Made by a program: the position numbers and the translations under genes
Assembly (NCBI RefSeq): GCF_030271255.1
Contig: NZ_JASJOM010000002.1
Location: 186,001 to 250,000, forward strand
Source: Peribacillus folii
Lineage (GTDB): Bacteria; Bacillota; Bacilli; Bacillales; DSM-1321
Length of the DNA stretch: 64,000 bases
Reading direction: 5' to 3'
Notes under the pieces: generated by a model
Database searches by the model: none
The model's input: only the letters and a program-made list of their open reading frames with translations
What the model was told of the DNA's origin: nothing
Shown: positions 44,744 to 52,965 of the stretch, piece after piece
Position numbering within the stretch: position 1 is the stretch's first letter
Layout: each line of letters starts with the position of its first letter

Positions 44744-45493
44744 TCAGCCTAATTGACGTTTGAATACCATGCTGGCGAAGAAGTAAGCAATAACCATGAT
44801 GCCGATGCACCAGGCAAGCGCGATCCAAATATCATTGCCCACAGATCCATGATACAGGAGGGCACGAATCGAATCGACGATAGAAGTCACAGGCTGGTTC
44901 TCGGCGAACGCACGGACGATTTTAGGCATCGTTTCTGTGGGGACGAAGGCCGAACTGATAAACGGCAGGAAAATCAGCGGGTACGAGTAGGCGGTCGCCC
45001 CTTCCATGGATCTCGCTGTCAATCCGGGAATGATCGCCAGCCAAGTCAGCGCCAGTGTGAATAAGCCAAGTATTCCGGCTACCGCGAGCCATTCCAGGAT
45101 ACCGGCACTGGAACGGAAGCCCATCAAGATTGCGATGAGGACGACCACCACGATAGTAAGCACATTGGAAACAAGGGAGGTCAATACATGTGCCCACAAT
45201 ATCGACGATCGCTTGATGGGCATTGTGATGAAACGTGCCATCAGCCCGCCCTTTACATCTGTAAACAGCCGCACGGAAGTGTAAGCGACTCCTGATGCAA
45301 TGGCCATCAGCAAGATTCCAGGCAATAGATAATTAACATAATTATCCACACCAGCCTCTATGGCTCCGCCAAATACATACACAAACAGCAGCATCATCAT
45401 GATTGGCGTGATGGCGACCGTGATGATTGTATCCGGGCTGCGCATGATGTTGCGCATTAGACGCCCTAGCAATACTCCAGTTTTACTTTTCAT
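44744..45493 (-). CDS. ABC-2 type transporter permease (DrrB-like)
   Basis: The 249-residue protein has six predicted membrane spans and the DrrB/ABC2 signature near the C-terminus (GATAYSYPLIFLPFISSAFVPTETMP, FAENQPVTSIVDSIRALL). Together with the ATPase immediately upstream (one base apart) it should form an exporter of hydrophobic compounds or drugs. It is the last gene of the PadR-DUF1048-ATPase-permease operon. Confidence 0.9.
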   Translation of the reverse strand: MKSKTGVLLGRLMRNIMRSPDTIITVAITPIMMMLLFVYVFGGAIEAGVDNYVNYLLPGILLMAIASGVAYTSVRLFTDVKGGLMARFITMPIKRSSILWAHVLTSLVSNVLTIVVVVLIAILMGFRSSAGILEWLAVAGILGLFTLALTWLAIIPGLTARSMEGATAYSYPLIFLPFISSAFVPTETMPKIVRAFAENQPVTSIVDSIRALLYHGSVGNDIWIALAWCIGIMVIAYFFASMVFKRQLG

Positions 45494-46255
45494 TTACATT
45501 TCCTCCTTTTTGCCGATGATTGCGAGGAAGATCTCTTCCAATGTCGGCTGCTTTTCGATGTACTCCACTTTCGCAGGCGGGAACATCCCCTTGAGTTCCG
45601 AAAGGGTCCCGGTTGAAATGATTCTTCCGCCATGCAGAATGGCGAGGCGATCGGCCAATTGTTCGGCTTCCTCCAAATATTGGGTCGTCAGTAAGATGGC
45701 CGTGCCGCCTCCAGCAAGCTCCTTGACAGTATCCCAGACTTCTATACGCGCTTCAGGGTCAAGCCCTGTCGTCGGTTCATCGAGAAAAATGACTGCTGGC
45801 GTTCCGATCAGGCTCATGGCGATATCAAGCCGGCGTTTCATCCCGCCGGAATATTTGTCTGCGCGGCGGTTGGCCGCATCGGTCAAGCTGAATCTTGCAA
45901 GCAAATCGTCGGCGACTTGGGCAGGATTGGAAATCCCCCGTAATTTGGCTATCACCATCAGGTTTTCCCGGCCTGTGAGCATACCGTCCAAAGCTGCGAA
46001 TTGTCCAGTCAGGCTAATGCTCTGGCGGACATCCTCGGGTTGATGCTGGACGTTATAACCGCAAATAGTTGCTTCGCCGCCATCTGCCTTCAATAATGTC
46101 GAGAGAATATTGACCGTCGTCGTCTTGCCCGCTCCATTTGAGCCCAGCAATGCGAAAATTTCACCGCGCCGCACCTCAAGGTCGATCCCTTTTAGTACTT
46201 CCTTGTCAGAAAAGGACTTTTTCAGCCCTTTTATGGAAATCACTGCATGTTCCAT
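45494..46255 (-). CDS. ABC transporter ATPase (DrrA-like)
   Basis: The 253-residue ATPase has Walker A GSNGAGKTT, signature YSGGMKRRLDIA and Walker B VIFLDEPTTGLD, with the longer Q-loop ISLTGQFAALDGMLTGRENL typical of daunorubicin-resistance-type ATPases. It powers the DrrB-like permease encoded next. AAGGAGGAAAATG precedes the ATG. A drug or lipid substrate is inferred from the family and from PadR control. Confidence 0.93.
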   Translation of the reverse strand: MEHAVISIKGLKKSFSDKEVLKGIDLEVRRGEIFALLGSNGAGKTTTVNILSTLLKADGGEATICGYNVQHQPEDVRQSISLTGQFAALDGMLTGRENLMVIAKLRGISNPAQVADDLLARFSLTDAANRRADKYSGGMKRRLDIAMSLIGTPAVIFLDEPTTGLDPEARIEVWDTVKELAGGGTAILLTTQYLEEAEQLADRLAILHGGRIISTGTLSELKGMFPPAKVEYIEKQPTLEEIFLAIIGKKEEM

Positions 46256-46401
46256 ACATTTTCCTCCTTATAATAAGCTCGGTAAGACCGCCAGCGATAT
46301 CGTCATCATCCGGTAACGCATCTTGCGGAGCTAGTTTTCCCAATCTTATCTATTCTGTGTTGCTGATAATCAGTATAACTTAGTACTGAGTTGAAAATAT
46401 A

Positions 46402-46444
46402 ACTGAATAGCGTAGGCAATTACATTTGTAACCAGCTATTCAGT
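46402..46444. promoter_or_regulatory. inverted repeat of the TATTCAGT motif between the DUF1048 and ATPase genes
   Basis: ACTGAATAGC (46402-46411) and GCTATTCAGT (46435-46444) are perfect inverted arms 23 bases apart. The same core occurs upstream of padR, which suggests a second PadR-controlled site in front of the ATPase gene. Confidence 0.5.
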
Positions 46445-46449
46445 CAGTA

Positions 46450-46803
46450 TTATTTGTTGAGATTGTTTTTTTCCAATCGTTCGATGATGCTTTGATTTAA
46501 ATCTTCGCGATATTTAGCCACATAGGTTTTCGCATTCGCCACTAGTTCGTCGGCAAAAGAAGCTACATCAGCCCCTGTTATTTCCAGAACTCCCCTGCCC
46601 TCCGCGCTACCGGCTTCGAACAAGTCGATCAATTCATATTGGAGGCGAAGCATATCCATCCCGTTTCCAGCTGTGAAATTCCACATATAGGCCTGAATTT
46701 TCTTGAATACAAACTGGTAGTCCTCCGGCAGGGCATCGACCCGAGCCATCATCATCTTGTATTCTTTTTTATCACCAATCATTTTCTTGAACATTTCCAT
46801 CAT
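46450..46803 (-). CDS. DUF1048 domain-containing protein
   Basis: The 117-residue helical protein (MMEMFKKMIGDKKEYKMMMARVDALPEDY, MDMLRLQYELIDLFEAGSAEGRGVLEITGADVASFADELV) belongs to DUF1048, usually found beside PadR regulators and ABC exporters, as here. It is related to the Abi/Mrp-like short helical proteins that may work as accessory sensors; its job is not established. AATAGGAGGGAAAATAGC precedes the ATG. Confidence 0.88.
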   Translation of the reverse strand: MMEMFKKMIGDKKEYKMMMARVDALPEDYQFVFKKIQAYMWNFTAGNGMDMLRLQYELIDLFEAGSAEGRGVLEITGADVASFADELVANAKTYVAKYREDLNQSIIERLEKNNLNK

Positions 46804-46876
46804 GCTATTTTCCCTCCTATTAGTAAAAAAATTGAAAAATACACTCCATAAATATCTTACGGAAAACTATATGAAG

Positions 46877-47197
46877 CTACTTTGACTTTAAGACGTTTAT
46901 TTTTGATGAAACAAAGGCCCATTTTTCCCAAAACAGTGCCAGCTCCTGGATGCCAGCCTCATTAAGTGAGTAAAACTTGCGGGGTGGTCCCATATCTGAC
47001 GGTTTTTTTTCTATGTTCACCAGTTTTTTCTTTTCTAAGCGAACTAGGATGGTGTAGACCGTCCCTTCCACCACTTCAGTAAACCCAAGTTCATTCAGGC
47101 GTCGGGTAATCTCGTAGCCATAGGTTTCATGACGGCTGATGATTTCGAGCACGCAGCCTTCCAGGGAACCCTTCAGCATTTCAGTTAAATTTTCCAT
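46877..47197 (-). CDS. PadR-family transcriptional regulator
   Basis: The 106-residue protein has the PadR winged helix (LKGSLEGCVLEIISRHETYGYEITRRLNELGFTEVVEGTVYTILVRLEKKKLV) and a short C-terminal dimerisation helix. PadR repressors of this size often bind drugs directly and control an adjacent exporter. It is the first gene of the operon; three TATTCAGT or ACTGAATA motifs lie within 100 bases upstream, a likely autoregulatory region. AGAGGAGGCTCTGAAC precedes the ATG. Confidence 0.93.
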   Translation of the reverse strand: MENLTEMLKGSLEGCVLEIISRHETYGYEITRRLNELGFTEVVEGTVYTILVRLEKKKLVNIEKKPSDMGPPRKFYSLNEAGIQELALFWEKWAFVSSKINVLKSK

Positions 47198-47228
47198 GTT
47201 CAGAGCCTCCTCTATCTTGTCTGACTTA

Positions 47229-47372
47229 TATTCAGTATCACTCAGTACAAGGGAAAATTTTTTTACTGAATAGCTTTATATCTTATTCAGTATCGGTAAT
47301 AAATGTGCATTGAAACCGAGTCGGCTGATATATTTATTGCAGCCTCAGTAATCAGTGAAGCCGGTATTCAGT
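47229..47372. promoter_or_regulatory. repeated TATTCAGT motifs upstream of padR
   Basis: TATTCAGT occurs at 47229-47236, 47284-47291 and 47365-47372, and its complement ACTGAATA at 47265-47272. The middle pair forms an inverted repeat with an 11-base spacer. They probably serve as PadR operators. Confidence 0.5.
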
Positions 47373-47475
47373 GTGACTTGTTACGTCTATATCGTATCAC
47401 GCAGTAGATGTGCTGTCAACTGAATGCCCTAACTACTTTTTCGAAATTCCTCCTGTGCTTGAAACATCAGTGCGT

Positions 47476-47943
47476 TTACCTCTGCAACTTTTTATATACA
47501 AATTCCCGGTACCTTTTGAAACCTTGCTTTTGATAAAACTCCTTTGCCGCAAGGTTTGCAGACCAATAATCCAATTCCAATACGTCTACTCCCTTTTCAC
47601 TGGCTATCTCTTCCACCTTTTTCATGAGACTACATCCATACCCCTTATTCCTTTTTGCATCACCTATGCTAATTTGATGGAGATAAACAGAATCATATCC
47701 TTTTTTAAATGGAGTGTCTGGATATTCTCTTAACTCTATCCATGCGTAACCGAGCGCTGCTTCATCTTCTTCCAACAGCAGGAAAATGAAGCGTTCGTTT
47801 TGTATCAGACTTTGAAAACCAGCCTTCACTGCTTCATAATCATATTCCTTAAAATGTTCAGGATATATACGGAAGTGCAAATCATGTACATGTTCATTTA
47901 ATTTTGCGATCAGCTGGAAATCCTTCGTTTGACTGATTTTCAT
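47476..47943 (-). CDS. GNAT family N-acetyltransferase
   Basis: The 155-residue protein has the acetyl-CoA-binding GNAT core: YLHQISIGDAKRNKGYGCSLMKKVEEIA (motif A with a K-N-K-G-Y-G loop) and LDYWSANLAAKEFYQKQGFKRY (motif B). GTGAGGGGCTTGTT precedes the ATG at 47943; a longer frame upstream is less likely. The acceptor substrate is not predictable. Confidence 0.88.
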   Translation of the reverse strand: MKISQTKDFQLIAKLNEHVHDLHFRIYPEHFKEYDYEAVKAGFQSLIQNERFIFLLLEEDEAALGYAWIELREYPDTPFKKGYDSVYLHQISIGDAKRNKGYGCSLMKKVEEIASEKGVDVLELDYWSANLAAKEFYQKQGFKRYREFVYKKLQR

Positions 47944-48159
47944 AACAAGCCCCTCACCTATATCAGTATTTCTTGTAACTACCGCTCCCACTTGCCTACG
48001 ATAAACCCCATGTCAACATCAAATTCCTGGGCTTAAAAGATGTTATCGCATTCTTGCCGCCGATTTGAGAAATCTCATCTCTATTCCATCCATGATGAAC
48101 AACAATCAAAATAATTAGGTGCCCTATAGGTCATCAACACTCTTATCAAATATACCAAA

Positions 48160-48399
48160 CTAATCCATATAATGTAAGTGACATATCTCCCTGTCAATGT
48201 TGGTCGCTTTCGCCAATCTTCTTTTTCTGACATAGTCCATTACTGTTTCATTGGTAATTTGTTGAAAAAGTCGGTGAAAATGATAATCACAAAAGCCTGC
48301 ATATCGGGCAATATCGTAAAGATGCAGGGGTGTTTCCAATGATTCCTCTATATGATCAATGGCGGCTTGAACGCTAGTCCAATACTCTGAATGCATCAA
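48160..48399 (-). pseudogene. truncated AraC-family regulator (N-terminal helix-turn-helix only)
   Basis: The 79-codon frame starts SEYWTSVQAAIDHIEESLETP then LHLYDIARYAGFCDYHFHRL, the first helix-turn-helix of an AraC regulator of the type that carries a C-terminal effector-binding domain. After RKRRLAKATN the sequence departs from the family and stops, so the second helix-turn-helix and effector domain are missing. AAGGAGGTTT is upstream of the start. It probably became inactive by deletion. Confidence 0.7.
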
Positions 48400-48679
48400 T
48401 AAACCTCCTTCCCCAGTAACTTTTCAGTTTTTATCATTAGCCCTTTCTAAATGCCTTGTCCGGCACAACCTCCATTATAGAAAGATGTAAATGACTTTTC
48501 TTGATGATTTTTGCTTTTTTCAACCCTGAAAAAACGTTCATGGTATAAGCAACATAAGGCAAGTATTATCAAGAATTCAAGTGATGGCCGATGTATGATG
48601 TAGCTATCCGGAAAGGAAAGATGAAAGAATACTATATACTTTTCATCCACTATAAACATGAAATACGGGAGGAACGAAT

Positions 48680-49063
48680 ATGTCAAATTTACAAATACTC
48701 GACTTTTCTTTCAAAAATGAAGATAATCGCTCAAAAGACCTTAATTTTTTGCAAACTGTACTAAATTTCAAGGTACAATTTGAAAATGAAGTATACACGG
48801 CACTTTCAGATGATAACGGACTCACCATCGGATTCATGAATACAGATAAATTGGAAGAGGCAGCGCGAGAAGGGTATAGAGAACAAGTTATTCCAAATTT
48901 TTCTGTCAAAAAAGCTGACTTCGAGCAAGTGATTGACTCTGCCGAACATAACGGAGGCAAAGTGCTGATGCCCCTAACGCACATTGAAGGCACTGGGTTA
49001 TTCGCCATCGTTCAGTCTCCAGCTGGGATTAACCTGGCACTCGTTCAAGAACAAGAAAAATAA
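48680..49063 (+). CDS. VOC (glyoxalase/bleomycin-resistance-like) family protein
   Basis: The 127-residue protein has two short beta-alpha-beta halves (ILDFSFKNEDNRSKDLNFLQTVLNFKVQFENE and HNGGKVLMPLTHIEGTGLFAIVQSPAGINLALVQ), the pattern of the vicinal-oxygen-chelate fold. The Glu/His metal ligands are not clearly conserved, so it may be a binding protein. ACGGGAGGAACGAAT precedes the ATG; the terminator at 49120 closes the unit. Confidence 0.75.
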   Translation: MSNLQILDFSFKNEDNRSKDLNFLQTVLNFKVQFENEVYTALSDDNGLTIGFMNTDKLEEAAREGYREQVIPNFSVKKADFEQVIDSAEHNGGKVLMPLTHIEGTGLFAIVQSPAGINLALVQEQEK

Positions 49064-49119
49064 AAGTTAGGGTATATTATATGTTCAGTTAAACTTCCCT
49101 AATCAAATTTGAAAATAAG

Positions 49120-49146
49120 CCTCCTTATCTTTAGGAGGTTTTTTTG
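49120..49146 (+). terminator. terminator after the VOC gene
   Basis: CCTCCT and AGGAGG flank a seven-base loop, followed by a run of T7. Confidence 0.85.
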
Positions 49147-49395
49147 TCAATTTCCTTGAGTTAATTCCTTCATTTGAAGGGAACGAGCCCATCACCGCAA
49201 TTAAAAAACAAACATCAATCAAGGTCGTCGATTTAGCTTAATATCCTGAGATGATGTATAGTGGTGAAAACATGTTGGTTTTCTTTTTGAAAGAGAGGGA
49301 CATTAAAATTAACCTAATGATATGTTTCTGCAACTTCCAAAAACAGCAGTAAGTAACGATATGTTTCAACTTTTTTAAAAGGACGTGCTCTAAGA
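49147..49395. other. leader region of the drug-efflux gene
   Basis: About 250 bases, AT-rich, without a regulator gene such as the TetR or MarR often found before this type of efflux gene. No clear hairpin; the promoter is not obvious. Confidence 0.3.
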
Positions 49396-50889
49396 ATGAA
49401 TCAAGACAAAACAACCATTTCTAATATTCGAACAGGCCCCATGTTTGCGGTGATGCTGGCTGGTGCTCTGGTCGCCTTCTTGAATCAAACTTTGATCAAT
49501 ATCGCTTTGCCCCAATTGATGGATCATTTTGAGATATCAGCAGCAACCGCTAATTGGCTTACAACCATCTTCTTGTTGGTCAATGGGATTGTTATCCCGA
49601 TTACGGCTTTCTTGATGGAACGGTTCAATACGAGACAATTATATCTTGCTTCGATGGGGCTGTTTGCGCTTGGCACTTTATTATGCGGAATTGCTCCTGC
49701 CTTCTCCGTCTTACTGATTGGGCGTGTTGTTCAAGCCGCAGGCGCCGGGATATTATTCCCCTTGATAACAAATGTAATTTTCACATTATTCCCCCCCAAC
49801 AAACGCGGATTTGCAATGGGCATATTCGGGATAGCGATGAATTTCGCCCCGGCCATAGGACCTACGTTATCGGGATGGATTGTGCAAAACTATTCCTGGA
49901 GAGTCCTGTTTTTCATCATTTTCCCATTCGCTCTTCTTGATTTTATATTTGCCATATTCATCATTAAAAAGGTTGGGCAAACCAGCCGGCCTAAACTTGA
50001 TAAAATTGGCGTGATTTTATCGACTCTCGGATTCGGCGGGGTTTTATACGGATTTGCTACAGGCGGTACAAAGGGTTGGGGCAGCTTCGAAGTCCTGACT
50101 ATGTTCCTTATTGGAGGAATCAGCTTAGGTTTATTCGTCTGGAGGCAATTTACTGTAGCGCATCCTATTCTGGAATTCAGGATATTCCGCTACCGAATGT
50201 TTACATTAACAACCATCATTAATGTTATCGCGACGATGGGCATGTTCTCAGGAATGATCATCATGCCGATTTATATGCAGAATATCCGAGGCTTCACACC
50301 ATTGGAGTCTGGCCTCATGCTGTTGCCCGGAGGCATTCTGATGGGAATCATGTCCCCCATAACAGGGAAGCTGTTTGACCGGTTTGGCGCGAGATGGCTG
50401 GCGGTAAGCGGGCTTGCCATTACCATCATCACCACTTATCTTTTGACACTGCTTGAAACGGATACATCCTTTTTATATGTAGTGTCGGTATATACGATAA
50501 GAATGCTCGGCATGTCGCTATTGATGATGCCCATCTTCACGGCTGGATTGAACGAATTGGCCCTTAGCCTGAATAAATATGGAACAGCCATGGTCAATAC
50601 ATTAAGAATGATTGCAGGTGCTGTCGGCATGGCGTTCTTTGTATCCATCATGACCAACCAGGGAGCAAAGCATGTACAAGGGATCTTAACTCACGAGCAC
50701 ATCTCTCCAGAAAATAAGTTCCAAGTGGCCATGGCCATCAAACAAGGAAACGTAATGGGAGTAAATGATGCATTCATGATCGCAACATGGTTGACGATAG
50801 TTGCCTTCATACTCGCCTTTTACATACGGCGGACTTCACCGCAAGAAGATACCATCACGAACCGCCTTTCAAGGAAACAGGCTACCTGA
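49396..50889 (+). CDS. MFS multidrug efflux transporter (DHA2 family, 14 TM)
   Basis: The 497-residue protein has about 14 membrane spans. VAFLNQTLINIALPQLMDHFEIS in helix 1, GRVVQAAGAGILFPLITNVIF (motif B) and GIAMNFAPAIGPTLSGWIVQNYSWRVLFFI (antiporter motif C, GPxxxG) identify the EmrB/LmrB-type drug:proton antiporters. Substrates are not predictable. AAAGGACG lies 12 bases before the ATG, a rather long spacing. No regulator is adjacent. Confidence 0.93.
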   Translation: MNQDKTTISNIRTGPMFAVMLAGALVAFLNQTLINIALPQLMDHFEISAATANWLTTIFLLVNGIVIPITAFLMERFNTRQLYLASMGLFALGTLLCGIAPAFSVLLIGRVVQAAGAGILFPLITNVIFTLFPPNKRGFAMGIFGIAMNFAPAIGPTLSGWIVQNYSWRVLFFIIFPFALLDFIFAIFIIKKVGQTSRPKLDKIGVILSTLGFGGVLYGFATGGTKGWGSFEVLTMFLIGGISLGLFVWRQFTVAHPILEFRIFRYRMFTLTTIINVIATMGMFSGMIIMPIYMQNIRGFTPLESGLMLLPGGILMGIMSPITGKLFDRFGARWLAVSGLAITIITTYLLTLLETDTSFLYVVSVYTIRMLGMSLLMMPIFTAGLNELALSLNKYGTAMVNTLRMIAGAVGMAFFVSIMTNQGAKHVQGILTHEHISPENKFQVAMAIKQGNVMGVNDAFMIATWLTIVAFILAFYIRRTSPQEDTITNRLSRKQAT

Positions 50890-50987
50890 ATCAGTGATCA
50901 TCAATCAGGTTTGAATGACCGCCTCGAAAAGAGGGCATTTTTTTCGGGTGTCCCTTCTTTCATGGGTTCAACTTTTTTATACAAAAA

Positions 50988-51023
50988 AAAGCCGGTGATC
51001 CAAAACATGGATACACCGGCTTT
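50988..51023. terminator. terminator between the efflux gene and the 213-residue membrane protein
   Basis: AAAGCCGGTG and CACCGGCTTT flank a 16-base loop, with A-rich sequence on the left giving T on the minus strand. Confidence 0.75.
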
Positions 51024-51090
51024 CGTTTGCAAAGGAAAAAAACTGTCTGGTCCAACACCAGGCAGGTTTTTATGTCATTTGCCAGCTGTT

Positions 51091-51732
51091 CTATTCAGTT
51101 TGTTTGCTTTTTGAAAAAGGGTTGTTTCTCTTCCTGTTGGCTTCACTGCTTATTTTTTTCCTTTTCCCCCAAGGTTTTAAATAAGAAATGACAACTAAGA
51201 AAGTTAAAATCGTCAAGCTGATCCCGATACCTGAAAACAGGATTTGCCGGCTCTGATGATAAAGCGGGTTTTGTGATGGCTCCACATCACTCGAAAGGAT
51301 TTTCGGGAATAAATTATGTACGGCATTACCAGTAATGGTTGATCCCAATAAGATGGCAACAATGTTACCGACCCACTTGGCGATGATCCAATAATAGGTT
51401 GTAAGTCCTCCCCAATTGGTTCGTAAAGCAATCCAAATACCAGTAAATAAGGAACCCATGGCACCTGGAATCGTTAAATAGTCGTCAAAATAACGGATGA
51501 ATTCCAATCCTGCATGAATAGACTCTTTTTTTGAAAAAGATGCCGTTGAAAGCAGAATTACCAGTTGACCGGTAACTCCGCAAAAATACACGATCACAAA
51601 AAGGATATGGGCAATGACCCACCATTGTTTCCGTTTATGGGGCAGTTTTCTTGGTATTTTATTCGCGATGAATACCATTATCCAAATCAACATGAATACT
51701 ATCACTACTATCCGCATGATAAATATGACCAT
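51091..51732 (-). CDS. integral membrane protein of unknown function (213 aa)
   Basis: Four hydrophobic segments can be seen (IVVIVFMLIWIMVFI; WWVIAHILFVIVYFCGVTGQLVILL; YYWIIAKWVGNIVAILLGS; ILFSGIGISLTILTFLVVISYL), with a basic C-terminus (KKISSEANRKRNN). It resembles DUF2269-type predicted membrane proteins, but this is uncertain. The ATG at 51732 follows TTGGGAGGCTCGCTG. It is transcribed alone. Confidence 0.65.
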   Translation of the reverse strand: MVIFIMRIVVIVFMLIWIMVFIANKIPRKLPHKRKQWWVIAHILFVIVYFCGVTGQLVILLSTASFSKKESIHAGLEFIRYFDDYLTIPGAMGSLFTGIWIALRTNWGGLTTYYWIIAKWVGNIVAILLGSTITGNAVHNLFPKILSSDVEPSQNPLYHQSRQILFSGIGISLTILTFLVVISYLKPWGKRKKISSEANRKRNNPFSKSKQTE

Positions 51733-51892
51733 CAGCGAGCCTCCCAAAATTTTCAGTATAACGCATTTATTACAAACTGATCATCCATTATCAGCGGCTC
51801 TTTTTATCATTTCAGTCACTCCCCATTAAAGCGTGGATAAAAAAAGGGAAGGGGAATATGATTAATTATCAAGCGTAGGGAGGAAGAAATAA

Positions 51893-52291
51893 ATGAAAAA
51901 AACAAATAACATATACTGGGTTTTCACCGGATTGCTCGCGGCCTTAATGGGCCTTGGTTCCATACCGGATATCTTGTCTGATCCTGATGCAGTTGTGTTA
52001 TTTCAACATTTGGGCTATCCCTCCTACCTCCTGCCCTTTCTTGGGATAGCCAAATTATTGGGTGTTGTGGCAATCCTCGTCCCAGGCTTTCCGCGAATCA
52101 AGGAATGGGCTTATGCTGGATTCACATTCGATTTGACGGGTGCCATGTATTCAACCATCGCTGTCGGCGATTCCGTAAGTAGCTGGCTGGTTTTCGCCAT
52201 CGGATATATTTTGATAGCCGGGTCATATATTTATCATCATAAAAGAAACAAGACCGTTCCTGTAAGTGATAATGCTCGGTTCATAAACTGA
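51893..52291 (+). CDS. DoxX-like family membrane protein
   Basis: The 132-residue protein has four membrane spans: IYWVFTGLLAALMGLGSIPDI, then LGYPSYLLPFLGIAKLLGVVAILVPGFPRIKEWAYAGFTFDLTGAMYS, and VFAIGYILIAGSYIY. The GYPxYxLPxLGxxKLLGxxAIL pattern is typical of DoxX-like proteins. GGGAGGAAGAAATA precedes the ATG. A hairpin follows. The family is linked with redox or quinone functions, but roles of such small members are unknown. Confidence 0.85.
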   Translation: MKKTNNIYWVFTGLLAALMGLGSIPDILSDPDAVVLFQHLGYPSYLLPFLGIAKLLGVVAILVPGFPRIKEWAYAGFTFDLTGAMYSTIAVGDSVSSWLVFAIGYILIAGSYIYHHKRNKTVPVSDNARFIN

Positions 52292-52318
52292 TTGGGTTGA
52301 TTGTCCCCTGCGCTTTAG

Positions 52319-52356
52319 CCACAGAAAAAGCTCCGTGACCGGTGCTTTTTCTGTGG
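52319..52356. terminator. terminator after the DoxX-like gene
   Basis: CCACAGAAAAAGC and GCTTTTTCTGTGG form a perfect 13-bp stem. Confidence 0.8.
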
Positions 52357-52390
52357 CTATTTCCTAATTTCAATGAGTGCTTGAATTTTA

Positions 52391-52894
52391 TTAAAGGGGA
52401 GGATTTTTTACGCCTAGATGGATCCAATCTTCTTTTGGCGGTCCATAAACTCCAGGAGGTTTTATCCCTGCTTGGCGCATTAGTATTGTCATTTGGCCGC
52501 GATGATGAACGATATGCTTAATCAGCCCCATTAAAATCTGTGCATTTGTTTCCTGCCTTCCGAACGCTGTTTGCATTTGTTCGAGTGAACTGTCTGTCCA
52601 TTGCTTTTCAATAACTTGGGCAGCTTCGGAACTTATATTCTTAAAGGCCGCAGCGATTTCTTCAGCGGAAGCTGGGACGCTTTCCCCATCCTTTTTCTTG
52701 TCCATCTTGAGACCAAAATGCGCTAAATAATCCGGGATATTGGTTGTTACGTGCCATGCAATTCTTCCTAAAGTACGGCCTTCAGCATACACTTGTTGTT
52801 TTAAGGAATCATCTGTCAGGCTATCCAAAACATTTTGAGTCAGAATGGCTTCTCTTTCCCATTCTTTAATAAAATCAGATATTGAACGATACAT
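52391..52894 (-). CDS. DinB family protein
   Basis: The 167-residue four-helix protein has the DinB/YfiT metal-binding His set: LGRIAWHVTTN (first His) and LIKHIVHHRGQMTILMRQAG (HxxxH). Members bind a divalent metal and include bacillithiol-S-transferases such as BstA; a thiol-transferase role is therefore possible. GAAAGGGAGGCATATT precedes the ATG at 52894. Confidence 0.88.
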   Translation of the reverse strand: MYRSISDFIKEWEREAILTQNVLDSLTDDSLKQQVYAEGRTLGRIAWHVTTNIPDYLAHFGLKMDKKKDGESVPASAEEIAAAFKNISSEAAQVIEKQWTDSSLEQMQTAFGRQETNAQILMGLIKHIVHHRGQMTILMRQAGIKPPGVYGPPKEDWIHLGVKNPPL

Positions 52895-52965
52895 AATATG
52901 CCTCCCTTTCAAAAATATCGAACTGCTTGGACTACATTATAAAACATACGTTCCCGCACATCAAT

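Noticed and set aside
45360..46043. Plus-strand open frame of 227 codons
   Set aside because: It is antisense to the DrrA/DrrB-like genes, has no ribosome binding site, and is a shadow of their codon structure.
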